Assembly (NCBI GenBank): GCA_009809945.1
Contig: WTPW01000355.1
Location: forward strand, 117,472 to 181,471
Direction: 5' to 3'
DNA length: 64,000 nt
Source of the DNA: Gigaspora margarita
Lineage: Eukaryota > Glomeromycota > Glomeromycetes > Diversisporales > Gigasporaceae
In this document: one piece after another, positions 10,686-22,199 of the stretch
Layout of the letters: each line of letters begins with the position of its first letter
Position numbering within the stretch: position 1 is the first letter of the stretch
Program-made: the position numbers and the translations under genes
Notes under the pieces: generated by a model
Databases searched by the model: none
The model's input: the letters and a program-made list of their open reading frames with translations, nothing else
Told to the model about the DNA's origin: nothing

Positions 10686-11284
10686 CGGTAGGAGAGAACA
10701 TTTATGAAAGAAAATTTGGTGTTATAGCGAAGAACGAGAAGTATAAGTGAGTTAATAAATAAAATACACAAACCACTGGCAGAATTACATGTATAGCACT
10801 GCTGTTATGCTGCATAGAATGGCTGAAATATGCTCAAACTTTTCCGTTTAATTAACTTTAATCGGTAATATCAACTTTAAAAAAAAAATTAGTACATGAA
10901 TGTACAATATAATATGAGGGTTGCCAAAAGAAACACCATACTTTAAATTTTTAAGTTTGTAGTTCTAAAAGATTGTGACATTCGTTGTGTGAGATATGTT
11001 AACCTTTATTTGCTGAGTGGTAAAATTAATGTGGTTTTCAGATGGGTTCTTATCAACTGTAATGGTTATAAAAAATATTCAAAGCTTATAAAAAACAAGA
11101 TAAAATTAAATATATTAACGTAATTTACTTAATATGTTACAAAAATTAGCATTAATTGTTTCTACTTTTGTTCCAAATAATTTATAGAGTTGAGACAATT
11201 TTCTATATATGTATAGGAATTATACATATAGTTATTAGACATATATAATAACTTTAATTTTAACAAACATAAAACAGTAAACCA

Positions 11285-11700
11285 GACGAAACTTGATTGT
11301 CGCTAAATTATTCTTTGATCCTTTGGTGTAGCTGTAAGAAGTGTATCGAAGACATTTTTGATTTTTTATAGGTATACCAAGATGCTTTGATATCAATTCT
11401 ATTTGTGATTCATTGATGTCATCTAATAAACTTTTTTTCAGTTTTTTTTAGCGTCGAAAATGAAGTTTCTTTAGAATCGCAATCAGTATCTTGAAACTGA
11501 GTAATTGTGCTATCTGAACTATTAGATGATTAGACTTTGTGAAGGGCTTGGAAGAGTTAAATCTATTTATAGACTTGTTTTCTCGAGTAATACTAACACC
11601 TAAAAAGGAAATAGCTAATCAGAGAATGCACTGCCCGCTGAAAGAAGAAAAAGAAAAGAAGGCGAAAATACAAAAATCTAATGTTGTTAAGATGACCTTG
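11285..11700 (-). pseudogene. Decayed gene fragment, family unknown
   Basis: Minus-strand frames read SITRENKSINRFNSSKPFTK, then SSDSTITQFQDTDCDSKETS, then SLLDDINESQIELISKHLGI and KCLRYTSYSYTKGSKNN. The pieces lie in order but in shifting frames, with breaks near A-rich tracts (about 11440) and near 11530. The upstream edge follows a TTTTTAG that could be an acceptor. This order of protein-like peptides is best explained as a broken exon. The Ser/Thr-rich linker and following helix are not recognised. The 62-codon plus-strand frame over the same bases is taken as its shadow. Confidence 0.4.
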
Positions 11701-12106
11701 GAGCACAAATTAAAAATACAAGAATAAGATCCTACATGTAATAAATGACAATCTAATCCTAATCCTATATCCGTTAACTGTTAACGTTTACGCACTTTGT
11801 TTATTTACAAATTTAAATTTCCTTTTTGGCTTGTGTTACTCTCAATTGTTTTGATTTTTTAACGTTACCAACTATTCTGAGTTTTCATTGGAAATCATTT
11901 TTATTTATAATCAAGTGATCTTTTTGATCCACATTTAAGATCTTAGTCGCCAAACTTAAAAAATTCACTACCTGCAACGGTGTTAGTGTTAAGGTTTGTG
12001 CATGTTTTTGTTTTGATTTTATGTTACATCTGATTTAAATTTTGATTGATCAGATCGAAATTTTTGATTGATGATACTAAGTAATAGTTATATCCGGGGC
12101 AGTTGG

Positions 12107-12137
12107 GTATAAGCGGAGATGAAATTTCCGCTTATAC
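12107..12137. repeat. Small hairpin
   Basis: GTATAAGCGGA and its complement TCCGCTTATAC enclose a 9-base loop. Nearby copies of CAGGGTATAA suggest part of a diverged inverted-repeat element. Confidence 0.6.
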
Positions 12138-12139
12138 AC

Positions 12140-14570
12140 ATAGTGCCAGGGTATAACTGATTTATGCCCTGCGATCTTGATATAGTGACCAGGGTATAAG
12201 AGTGTTTCTACATTTGACTATGAATATAACGATCCTAGTTTTTAATAGCATTAAAACGTCCCAAAATCAGTTACCTATCTGTTACTATTGACACCAGTAT
12301 TGACACCTATATATTACATCGTGTTATCAGATGTCTTAATATAATGGTTAAAAGCGACTTACAGAAAAAAAACTATTGTTTCGTCAAGAATATAAATTAT
12401 TCGGATTATATAGTCATTCCATGCTTTTTTTTTAAACATTTATCTCTTTTGTTGAGGATGCAAAGTTTTCATTATTACTTCAGAAACAAAAAAAAATAAA
12501 TATTTTTACTGGTAAATAAATATTACGCTTTCTTCATCAAAATTATCTTTAATTCGACTATTTCAATATTTTGGCCTCAACATTATTCAACATCAACTTT
12601 CTTTAATTCATTAAGGGTTTCTATGACAAACCTGGCCGATATAGTAGATAGATTATTTGTATATTAAAATCAATTGACACATCAAATAAATCCTATGATT
12701 ACTTTTCAAATTTCAATATTTCTTACCTTCATGAGACTTCACAAGTCATGTTATAATATTTTCTACATTTCTTTGTTTTAAATAAAATAACAGTGACCAT
12801 TTCTTCAAATATTAAAAGCAAATAATTTGTAACTTTAACAACTTTAATATTCAAGTAAAAGCAAATAAACATATATACGATTATAAGTTTATAATGTTAC
12901 AAAAAGTATTGTCATACAGAAACAAACCAAACATACATAACTGGACTTTGGGATAGAATTACGTACGTGTCCGGAGCTAAAATTCGCTTTTTTTTTTCGT
13001 TTTTTTTTTACTTCTATAAATCGAAGTTTCTTTGTTTCAATTTTTTAATGTATCTGCATTTCAACAACTTTAAAATCGCTTTTGTAAAGCCGAAAATTAT
13101 ACCCCAAACCAGACGATAATTATATGAATTACACATCAGATAATTTCGTTTTTTGTATCTTTTTTTGATCGTGATCTCCTACACGATCTCCTAATGTGTG
13201 ACTAAAAAGCACCCCATTTTAAAATTAAACATAATCAGCAAACTATGACCCTAAATAAATTTGTTCGTCGACGAAAGAAACTATTTACCACTCTTAAACA
13301 GATGAGCTTTATTACACCGAACCAATGAACCCACTTGTAAACCAATGAGTTTTAGCTAGTATAAACAATATTATAAGTCCAAATAAAAAATTGGAACATT
13401 GCGTAAAATTTATTATCAAACTATTATCACAAGTCAATTGACTAACATCACTTTACAACATATTTGATTTTAGGGCACAAGCAAAATTAACACATATGAT
13501 CGATTTAGGTGAAGCCGAATCCGCTAAAAATTTATTATTATTTTTTTTTTTTTAAGCTAGACAATCTATATAGGTAAAGAAATAAAGGACTTATTTGAAT
13601 TACTAATAATGAAAAAAAATGCAACAAAACTTCTTTATTAATTTCTTTTTAATGAAAAAGGAAAATGTTATCTGTCAAATATTTAAGAACAAATTAGCTA
13701 AATGATCAAAGACAATGAAAAATTAATAAGGAAAATCCTACCAGCTCGATATAAAGATTATATAGCTTTTATCAACGAAAAAAAAAACAATAACTTAGAA
13801 AAGAATTATAAAGTCAAACTTAAATAAATATGGGATGTCGTCGACCTCTCTATGACCATCACATTTTCATAGTAATTGAATTGGTAATAAAAGAAGAAAA
13901 TATATATGTATAAATACGCGAATATAAAATATATAAACTTAATAAAATATTAATGAAAATTTATTTGTTATGCTAGACTGTTTATTACAAATGCAGGAAT
14001 AAGTATGTACTTGATTTTTTTTTTTATAACACAGATCAGTTATAGCATAATATATCTGGTTTTTTTGCAAGTTTTTTTTTTGCTGATTATTTGGTATTAA
14101 ATACCAGAGTTTTAATCAGTGTACTACAGTAGATATCAAAAGTTAGATTGTTATTAAAATACCCTAATATTGTAATATTGCCTTAAAATATATGGTAAAT
14201 GCTTTTAATTGTTAAATTGTCATTATTCAAGGATATATATTAAAATAGACTATATTGTGAAATGCTATTTATGAAGTTACATCTATCCTCATTGACTTAT
14301 AAATAGTCATTATTGTCTACTTATGATAATAAACTGATTTTATCGACATTTTTTACCAACATATAAACATATAACCCCTCTCCTATAAATGATTTTTCAA
14401 CTAATAGTTTGTTTATTGAATTTGATGTTTGTATGAGTATGATCGCAATCTTTCATTTGCCATATTTTGTTTTTATAAGATATTTTAAAGAAAGAGTAAA
14501 TTGCACCACCTAATAATATTCATTATTTCGCATTATATAATCAACAATTAAAATGATAAGCAAAAAAAAA
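12140..14570. other. Long intergenic stretch, no gene seen
   Basis: AT-rich with many A or T homopolymers. No ORF of protein-like composition on either strand and no clear repeat family. Confidence 0.5.
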
Positions 14571-14571
14571 A

Positions 14572-15012
14572 GCGTTTTTAGGGAATATAAGTTGGCGTTT
14601 TTATTAACGGTGTCATCTTCAAAAAAGTTTAGCATATGTCACAAAAATTAACTGTTCTCTAAGCCGGAGCGCAAATTTCCCAGCGTGGCAATAAAAAAAT
14701 CCAAAAATAAGCGTTCGTTTTGAAAATATCACCTATTTTTCAAAAATTTACATAAGAAACCGCTTTTCGTGCACTAACGAAAAGCAATCCTTAAACATTT
14801 TACTAGATAACCACATAACTCTAACCAACGCTAATCCTAACATGAAAACATTTTTTCAGTCATCACGAGCCTGTGTATTTTTTGATGATTACGCTAGGAA
14901 ATAGTTAAAGTTCGCCAAATCCATAGCTTAATCGTTATATCGATATCGATATAATATACCTGTATATATTTGAAAGAGTTTATCGTTATTTGTATAGTTC
15001 ATATTTAAATTT
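14572..15012 (+). repeat. Dispersed repeat R1, copy 1 (inverted to 46470-46910)
   Basis: About 430 bp that recurs as its reverse complement at 46470-46910. Shared landmarks are GCGTTTTTAGGGAATATAAG, AAGCCGGAGCGCAAATTTCC, AGATAACCACATAACTCTAA and TCATCACGAGCCTGTGTATT. It contains a CTAATCCTAACATG core like the telomere-like cores of other elements here. No ORF, so a non-autonomous element or solo fragment is likely. Confidence 0.8.
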
Positions 15013-15399
15013 AATAAATTTTGATTTAAATTTAGAAAATTTACAAGTTCATTCTTTTGTTTTGTTAAAATACAACATTGTTATCATTAATCCGAAATCT
15101 GAACCTCGAAAAAAAAAAAAATTCCCGATTGATTATAATTCCGAAAAATTAAAATCACGTATAAACATAATCTCGAATGTAATAATCCCGAGCTTTATTA
15201 GGGTTCCTCATGTTAGGGTAAGAGTAAGTATTAGCGGCATTATAGTTATTTTGATCTGACGCATATTTTAATTTGACATTTCGACATTTATATTACATTC
15301 GAAATTATGTATTTACGAGGTTGTTTTTTTCGAGATTTAGATTACCGATATTTCATGTGTGCACCATCGGGATTCAATTCTTCGGTATTTTGTACCAAA

Positions 15400-15500
15400 C
15401 CCTTGATGCTACGGTCCTTCCTAGTCCGGTCTTGGTCGCAAGACTAGTCCTAGCAAGGACCACGGACCAGGCCGTGATCCAGAACTGGTCCATAAATCGG
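15400..15500. repeat. GGTCC/GGACC short inverted-repeat cluster
   Basis: A GC-richer island made of overlapping palindromic words (GGTCC, CTAGTCC, GGACCACGGACC, GGTCCATAAATCGGTC). A similar cluster lies at 45680-45815 and scattered copies at about 15826-15870. Probably the degenerate core of a foldback element. Confidence 0.5.
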
Positions 15501-15529
15501 TCTATTGACTGGTTTTCAAAATAAGCAAT

Positions 15530-17878
15530 CACTACCGCTACATAAAGAAAAGCTTTACTATATTAATCGACTTTAGCATTACCAAGTTACAGTATTCGAA
15601 AAATAGATATACGGTATATTAAATTTTATTTTATATTAAAAATTATCTAATATTTTGGTGACATTTATTTCAGATTTTGAACTTATAGCTATTACACTGC
15701 TATTACAATATCATAAATTCTATGAAAAAAATTGCCAATGACCGAATCGATAAATTACTAAGTACTGTAAAATCATTAAATTAATGAATTTTTTTTTTTT
15801 TTTCGGTTATGAACCTGTTCAATTGCGGACCGAAAATTGTTTGGGCTGGATGGTCTTTGCAGGACCGTAACTCCGTTCACTGATTCGCTGTTAGATGCTG
15901 ATCGTTATTATTTTTAAAAAGAATTTTTTGCCAACACCGTTTACACTCACTTAAGAAATTTTATGATCAATGTATTTTAAAGCTTTGAATGATTTAATTG
16001 TAATGAATTTTAAAATATAATTTATAAGAATACAAATATTCGTATAGATTTTCTGTCGATTTAATATAAAGCAAGAAATCTAAAAGTATATAAGCAGTGA
16101 TTGATATGTAAACTGCTTCAGAAATTTTATTAGATCAAAAAGGTTGCTTACAATAATTATGAAACCATTATGAACCTTCTAAAAAACTTTAAATCAAATG
16201 AAACGCGTTTATTATTTAGGATAAATAATGTACGAGACATGTTTATTACAGCAAAAAAAGAAAAAAAAAAAAGAAAAAAAAAATTAATTGGTAGAAAATG
16301 TTCAGCGAGTTTATAATTCCAGTCAACTACTTGTCTCAGATCATCTTTTTTCACTTTGACCTATAAAATGTTATAACTATTAGAGTAAAATAGTGATATT
16401 CTTTGTTGCAGATAATCTTTTTTTTAATACTAAATTTATTATATTAAAATTTTCTAATAAATAAATCTTAGAAAACTTTAAGAACAATAATAATTTTTAA
16501 TGGCCTGTATATTACTAAATGATAATATTGTAAATAAAAAACTTTGATGACATTTGATAACCCACATAGAATCGTTAATAGCTACTCAAACATTGGCAGA
16601 GTCTTTATTTTGATCTACAATAGCAATTGTACGTTACTATATTACCTGAACAAAGCTAAAACTAAAGTGCGTTATAATTGTTTTTGCACTATTTCGATCA
16701 TTAGAAAAATCACATATAGAGAGCGATGCTTTAGGGTTTCATTAGTCGGATCCAGAATCTGTTTGTTAATTAATCTAGTCAGGGTTCATTAACCTGAAGC
16801 TGGATGTATGAAGAAAATGCCTCATCGCAAAAAAAAAAAAAAAAATGCAGTGTGATGTGACTAGTCTTCACAGGAAACATCATTTAATATTATTTTATTA
16901 TTTGGAATCTTATAGGATTATTATATAATTGGATATATTTTGAAATTCCTGGAAAGCAAAGAACAAAATTCTAATTATGGGAAAATTATATGCACTACGA
17001 AAAGGTAAAAAAAAGGTCAAGAACAGGTGAATTTGAATTTAACCAAAGTTTACGTATCCGCTAATTAATGCAAATAAACTAAGCTAATAAATTGTATTGT
17101 AAGGTTGTAAATTTTTACTATCTCAAAGAATTTATCGTTAACGTTCGAGAAAAAAACTTGTTCAGATCATCAAAAAAAAAAAACCCAATTTTTATATCAC
17201 CTATATCGGCAAACTAAATTATGCTTTGAAATTTATCGTTTTTATTTAAAAGGTAAACTTTTGTAAATAGTAATAGAGTCTGGAATCAATATTATTTTTC
17301 ATATATTATAAGCGGTTTTAGCACATAAGAAAAATAAAACCGGCTCAAACTTTTATTTATAAATCTGTGTTTACAAGTTTTTTTTTTATAAATCGCACCA
17401 ACCTTAACTTTTAATTCCAAACTTAATCTTAACAACAATAACTAGAATTACTTCATCTGTGGAATGAGCTGTCGGTGAAATATACTGTCTACGAAATGAG
17501 CTATTCTGTAAATTATTCGTCAGTAAAATAAGCTATATCGGTAGCTATTTCGGTTAAATGAGTGTAGTGTCGGTGAAATGTGATGTTTTTGAAGTGATTG
17601 TCTGAGTTGATCAGAACCGGTCTTGGAGAAACATTTTCTTGGCAAAAATCCTAAATGTTTTATGCAAAATTAAAAATTTAATATTTCCATCCTGATGCGC
17701 TTGCGCCAATACTGCGTATCACTGCGGCGTGCGTACACTTTCCGGGAAGCTCAAATCAATCCTAACTAAATTAGGTCTTTTTGGCACCATTTCACAACAT
17801 TTTTGTGTAATTACAGAATTATATATCAATAATATCTCGTACGTACGTTTCATGTTAAATTTTTAGTTACTTTTCAAT
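15530..17878. other. Intergenic DNA upstream of the F-box/LRR gene
   Basis: No convincing gene. Short A tracts lie at about 16255-16285 and 16830-16845. Between 17455 and 17605 there are diverged tandem words around GGTGAAATGAGCT. The last 250 bp before 17879 are less AT-rich and contain TACGTACGT near 17840; promoter function there is only inferred from position. Confidence 0.4.
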
Positions 17879-20800
17879 ATGATAACACTACCGAATGAAT
17901 GCTACTATGCAATATTCAATAACTTATGTCATGATTATAAAAATTTATTTTCATGCGCACTTGTAAACCGCCACTGGTGTAGAATTATTATACCAATATT
18001 GTGGAGCAAACCAAACTTTAAAGATATAAGTCTTATAAGAATATTTCTTTTAACGTTAAATGTTAATGAACAAGCTCTATTAATTCCTTTTAAAATTACC
18101 CTTCCAAGTCACTCAAAACCATTATTTGAATATACAAATTATATCACATCTATTAACAGTTATTTACATGACAGTGTTAGGACTTGGCTTGTTTGTGAAG
18201 AAAAGTATGAATGGAATGAAGTATCACGTGAGCTTGAAAATGCTGTCGAAAGTTCTTTGATAGCAATGCTTTTAAGAACTAGTAAAAATCTTAAATCTTT
18301 ATATCTTAATGAAATTATTTGCAATCAATTAATATTTGAAAATCTTTATGAAAATACTTCTATTGTTTCTATGAATTTATGTAAAATTAATGATGATTTT
18401 AAATCTAAAGCAATAGATGTATTAGTAAAGATTCTTTATAAGAAATCCACTTTGACTTCTTTGAATCTTGGATCAAATAAACTTGAATCTAGAGAAATGA
18501 AAATGATATTAGAGGTTCTTTATAAAAACACTACTCTAAATTCATTAGATCTTAATAGCAATCGGATATTTGATATCGAAGATGGAAATTTATTGGCAAA
18601 GTTTCTCTGCAAAAACACCACGTTGACTTCTTTGGATCTTGGTCATAATTATCTTGGAACGGAAGGCGGAAAAGCATTAGCTGATGCACTTTGCAAGAAC
18701 TCCACTCTGACTTCTTTGAATCTTGAAAANNNNNNNNNNNNNNNNNNNNNNNNNNNNNNNNNNNNNNNNNNNNNNNNNNNNNNNNNNNNNNNNNNNNNNN
18801 NNNNNNNNNNNNNNNNNNNNNNNNNNNNNNNNNNNNNNNNNNNNNNNNNNNNNNNNNNNNNNNNNNNNNNNNNNNNNNNNNNNNNNNNNNNNNNNNNNNN
18901 NNNNNNNNNNNNNNNNNNNNNNNNNNNNNNNNNNNNNNNNNNNNNNNNNNNNNNNNNNNNNNNNNNNNNNNNNNNNNNNNNNNNNNNNNNNNNNNNNNNN
19001 NNNNNNNNNTCAGAAGGAGGAAAAGCATTAGCTGATGCACTTTGCAAGAACTCCACGTTAACTTCTTTGAATCTTCATTATAATAATCTTGGATTAGAAG
19101 CAGGAAAAGCATTAGCTGATGCACTTTGCATAAACTCTACGCTGAAAGTATTGGTTCTTCACCATAATAATCTTGAATCAGAAGGAGGAAAAGCATTAGC
19201 AGATGCACTTTGCATAAACTCCACGCTGACTTCTTTGGATCTTAATAGTAATTGGATAGGATCAGAAGGAGGAAAAGCATTAGCAGATGCGCTTTGCATG
19301 AACTCCACGTTAATTTCTTTGAATCTTGAATCGAATGCACTTGGATCAGAAGGAGGAAAAGCATTAGCAGATGCACTTTGCAAAAACTTCACGCTAACTT
19401 CTTTGAATCTTTATTATAACAACCTTGGATTCGAAGGAGGAAAAGCACTAGCAGATGCACTTTGCAAGAACTCCACCCTGATTTCTTTAAATCTTGAAAA
19501 TAATAATCTTAGATCAGAAGGAGGAAAGGCATTAGCTAATGCACTTTATAGTAACACCTCATTGACTTCTTTGAATCTTCGATCTAATGATCTTCGATTA
19601 AGCGGAGGATACGCAATAGTAGATGCACTTTGCAAGAATACCACACTAAAAAATTTAGATCTTCGAGACAATAATCTTGGAACAGGGTACGCATTATTAG
19701 TAGCACTATGTAAGAACACAATGCTAAAAAATTTGATTATTGAAGGAGGTGAAGCATTAGTAAATTCAATTTGCAAAAACGTTACGTTGACTTCTTTAGA
19801 TCTTCGTTCGAATGGACTTGGATCAAAAGATGGAAAGATGCTAGCAGATGCGCTTTACAAGATTACTACGCTCACCTCTTTAGATCTTTATGCTAATAAT
19901 CTTGGATCAGAGGGAGGAAAAGCAATAGCCGATGCACTTTGCAAGAACTCCACACTGAAAGTATTGATTCTTCACCGTAATAATCTTGGATCAGAAGGAG
20001 GAAAAGTATTAGCAGATGCACTTTGTAAGAACTCCACGCTGACTCATTTGAAGCTTGAATCGAATGCGCTTGGATTAGAAGGAGGAATAGCATTAGCAAA
20101 TGCACTTTACAAGAACTCCACGCTGACTTTTTTGAATCTTGGATCTAATGTTCTTGGATCAGAAGGAGGAAAAGCTTTAGCAGATGCACTTTACAAAAAC
20201 TCCACGTTGAAAGAATTGGCTCTTCACCATAATAATCTTGAGTTAGAAGGAGGAAAAGCATTAGCAGATGCGCTTTGCAAGAACTCCACGCTGACTTATT
20301 TGAATCTTGAATCGAATACGCTTGGATCAGAAGGAGGAAAAGCATTAGCAGATGCGCTTTGCATGAACTCCACGCTGACTTCTTTGAATCTCGAATCGAA
20401 TGCACTTGGATCAGAAGGAGGAAAAGCATTAGCAGATGCGCTTTGCAAGAACTCCACTCTGACTTCTTTGAATCTTTACTATAACAAACTTGGGTTCGAA
20501 GGAGGAAAAGCACTAGCAGATGCACTTTGCAAAAACTCTATGCTGACTTCTTTGAATATTGGATTTAATAATATTGGATCAGAAGGAGGAAAAGTTTTAG
20601 CAGATGCACTTTGCAAGAACTCTGCGTTGAAAGTATTGGTTCTTCATGGTAATAATCTTGGATCAAAAGGTGGGAAAGCATTAGCTGATGCACTTTGCAA
20701 GAACTCAACACTGACTTCTTTGAAGCTTGAATCAAATGCGCTTGGATCAGAAGGAGGAATAGCATTAGCAGATGCACTTTACAAGAACTCCACGCTCACT

Positions 20801-21124
20801 TCTTTGAATCTTTACTATAATAATCTTGGAGCAAAAGGAGGAAAAGCATTAGCTGATGCACTTTGCGAAAACTCTACTTTGAAAGATTTGGATCTTAGTT
20901 TGAATGAACTTAGATCGGAAGGAGGAAAAGCATTAGCAAGTGCACTTTGCAAGAACTCCACGCTAACCTTTTTGAATCTTGAATCGAATGCACTTGGAGT
21001 AGAAGGAGGAAATGCATTAGCGAGTGCACTTTGCAAGAACTCCACGCTGAAAGATTTGAATCTTAAATATAATAATATTTATGGATTAACATCAAACAAT
21101 CCAAATCTAAAAATTAGAATATAA
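17879..21124 (+). CDS. F-box protein with giant ribonuclease-inhibitor-type LRR array
   Basis: A single uninterrupted frame of 1081 codons. The N-terminus (LPNECYYAIFNNLCHDYKNL, then CALVNRHWCRIIIPILW) matches the F-box-like start of glomeromycotan RNI-type proteins. From about residue 185 the protein is an array of 28-residue LRRs with the pattern LxxLxLxxNxLGSEGGKALADALCKNST, i.e. leucine strand then alpha-helix, as in ribonuclease-inhibitor-type LRRs. About three to four units precede the assembly gap and about 25 follow it. Adjacent units are very similar at DNA level (84-bp period), and two units near residues 595-635 are shortened. The last unit is a degenerate cap ending NNPNLKIRI. Likely role: substrate recognition in an SCF ubiquitin ligase, or protein binding; inferred from family only. 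True length is unknown because of the gap. Confidence 0.88.
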   Translation: MITLPNECYYAIFNNLCHDYKNLFSCALVNRHWCRIIIPILWSKPNFKDISLIRIFLLTLNVNEQALLIPFKITLPSHSKPLFEYTNYITSINSYLHDSVRTWLVCEEKYEWNEVSRELENAVESSLIAMLLRTSKNLKSLYLNEIICNQLIFENLYENTSIVSMNLCKINDDFKSKAIDVLVKILYKKSTLTSLNLGSNKLESREMKMILEVLYKNTTLNSLDLNSNRIFDIEDGNLLAKFLCKNTTLTSLDLGHNYLGTEGGKALADALCKNSTLTSLNLEXXXXXXXXXXXXXXXXXXXXXXXXXXXXXXXXXXXXXXXXXXXXXXXXXXXXXXXXXXXXXXXXXXXXXXXXXXXXXXXXXXXXXXXXXXXXXXSEGGKALADALCKNSTLTSLNLHYNNLGLEAGKALADALCINSTLKVLVLHHNNLESEGGKALADALCINSTLTSLDLNSNWIGSEGGKALADALCMNSTLISLNLESNALGSEGGKALADALCKNFTLTSLNLYYNNLGFEGGKALADALCKNSTLISLNLENNNLRSEGGKALANALYSNTSLTSLNLRSNDLRLSGGYAIVDALCKNTTLKNLDLRDNNLGTGYALLVALCKNTMLKNLIIEGGEALVNSICKNVTLTSLDLRSNGLGSKDGKMLADALYKITTLTSLDLYANNLGSEGGKAIADALCKNSTLKVLILHRNNLGSEGGKVLADALCKNSTLTHLKLESNALGLEGGIALANALYKNSTLTFLNLGSNVLGSEGGKALADALYKNSTLKELALHHNNLELEGGKALADALCKNSTLTYLNLESNTLGSEGGKALADALCMNSTLTSLNLESNALGSEGGKALADALCKNSTLTSLNLYYNKLGFEGGKALADALCKNSMLTSLNIGFNNIGSEGGKVLADALCKNSALKVLVLHGNNLGSKGGKALADALCKNSTLTSLKLESNALGSEGGIALADALYKNSTLTSLNLYYNNLGAKGGKALADALCENSTLKDLDLSLNELRSEGGKALASALCKNSTLTFLNLESNALGVEGGNALASALCKNSTLKDLNLKYNNIYGLTSNNPNLKIRI
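18730..19009. other. Assembly gap (280 N) in the LRR array
   Basis: Run of 280 unknown bases inside near-identical 84-bp repeats. The frame is kept across it, but the repeat phase is not: 94 codons lie between the flanking anchor motifs where 5 + 28n is expected. The gap length is therefore probably an estimate, and the number of missing LRRs is unknown. Confidence 0.97.
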
Positions 21125-21510
21125 AAATATTTTGTTATGTAAACAATTGTAAATTATATTACATTACATGTAAATGCAAATTGATCTTTTAAAATATTTT
21201 TGTAAAAATATTAGATTGAATTTAAATTTATATTTATTATATTTATCAAAATTTGCAATAAACATGTTGAAAAAGAGAAAAATTACGCTACGTTTAAATA
21301 CAGCAGTTTTTTTTAATTCTTATAATTTGTGCGTAAATCATGTAATATTTAGTATTAAATAAAGTTAATTTATAATTTAAATTTGTCGACTATCATTATG
21401 CTTACAGTAAATTATATATTTATTGACAATTAATTAATTTATATTTAGCCCATTAGCAAAATGATTATGCTACTCCATGTGATTTGACCAATAAGATTGT
21501 GTTTGTATTA
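21125..21510. other. 3' flank of the LRR gene
   Basis: AT-rich, no gene. An AATAAA at about 21357 is the nearest candidate polyadenylation signal downstream of the stop at 21124, but such hexamers are frequent in this composition. Confidence 0.35.
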
Positions 21511-21518
21511 TGAACCAT

Positions 21519-21745
21519 CCTAGCGTCACCACTAGGGTTGTTAATGGAGTACTCCAGACATTAATAAAACATATAACCCGCTTCTGGAGTGCTCCGGAGT
21601 GGGTTATATGTTTTATTTTTGACTGGAGTGCTCCATTAACAACCCTAGTCACCACCCTAAAACATTTCCGAATAAAATCAAAACAAAAATACTCAAACCT
21701 TAATCCTAACGCTGGTAGCAAAATTTTTTTTAGATTATGCATACA
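21519..21745. mobile_element. MITE, CACCA family, copy 2, split by a hAT-type insertion
   Basis: Flanks of the nested element join to CCTAGCGTCACCACCCTAAA, the same left end as the copy at 9567. The right end (CGCTGGTAGCAAAATTTTTT) matches that copy's right half, including the telomere-like TAATCCTAACGCT core. Its far right terminus is poorly preserved. Confidence 0.7.
21533..21647. mobile_element. hAT-type palindromic MITE with 8-bp target duplication
   Basis: A 115-bp palindrome with termini TAGGGTTGTTAATGGAGTAC and the complement GGAGTGCTCCATTAACAACC plus CTA. It is flanked on both sides by exactly GTCACCAC (21525-21532 and 21648-21655). Removing element plus one copy restores the uninterrupted sequence seen at 9567. 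The 8-bp duplication and the TAGGG terminus fit the hAT superfamily. Confidence 0.9.
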
Positions 21746-21944
21746 GGGGAAATTAATCGCCAATTTTCGATCATAGTAAAAAACTTTCTATATCAAAACT
21801 CTAACAGTTTGAAATTTTTTATTAATATATCAGACAGTATTGTCCTACCAATGTTTTCATTATCTTCAATAGTGCAGTAGTAACTGGCAACAAAATTTTT
21901 TTTATTTGTGAGCGCAAATAATGAGTTTTGATATATAAAATCTT

Positions 21945-22055
21945 TTTTCAAATTTTGAATATTAAAAATTTTTTATCCAAATATATCCAAATATTTGCCA
22001 ATATCCAAATAAATTTTTGCAATTTGGTATCCAAAATTTTCCGTGTTCCTGTACG
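21945..22055 (-). mobile_element. Fragment of the GGGACCC element family
   Basis: Matches the right end of the element at 59909-60393: ATATCCAAATAAATTTTTG, then TTTGGTATCC and TTTTCCGTGTTCCTGTAC. Only about 110 bp remain. Confidence 0.65.
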
Positions 22056-22199
22056 TAACCTCCAAAAGCATATTACGGCTGCACAAAAACAAAAAAAAAA
22101 CATAATAGAAACAATAAAAAAAACGCAACATACACTATACAATCATGTCATTGATAATAATGGTTTGGACCGTAAATATTGATATCGTTATGCATTATT

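Noticed and set aside
18552-19124. Minus-strand ORFs across the LRR gene (also 19159-21045)
   Set aside because: They recur with the 84-bp period and are antisense shadows of the LRR repeats; the plus frame is the one with domain structure.
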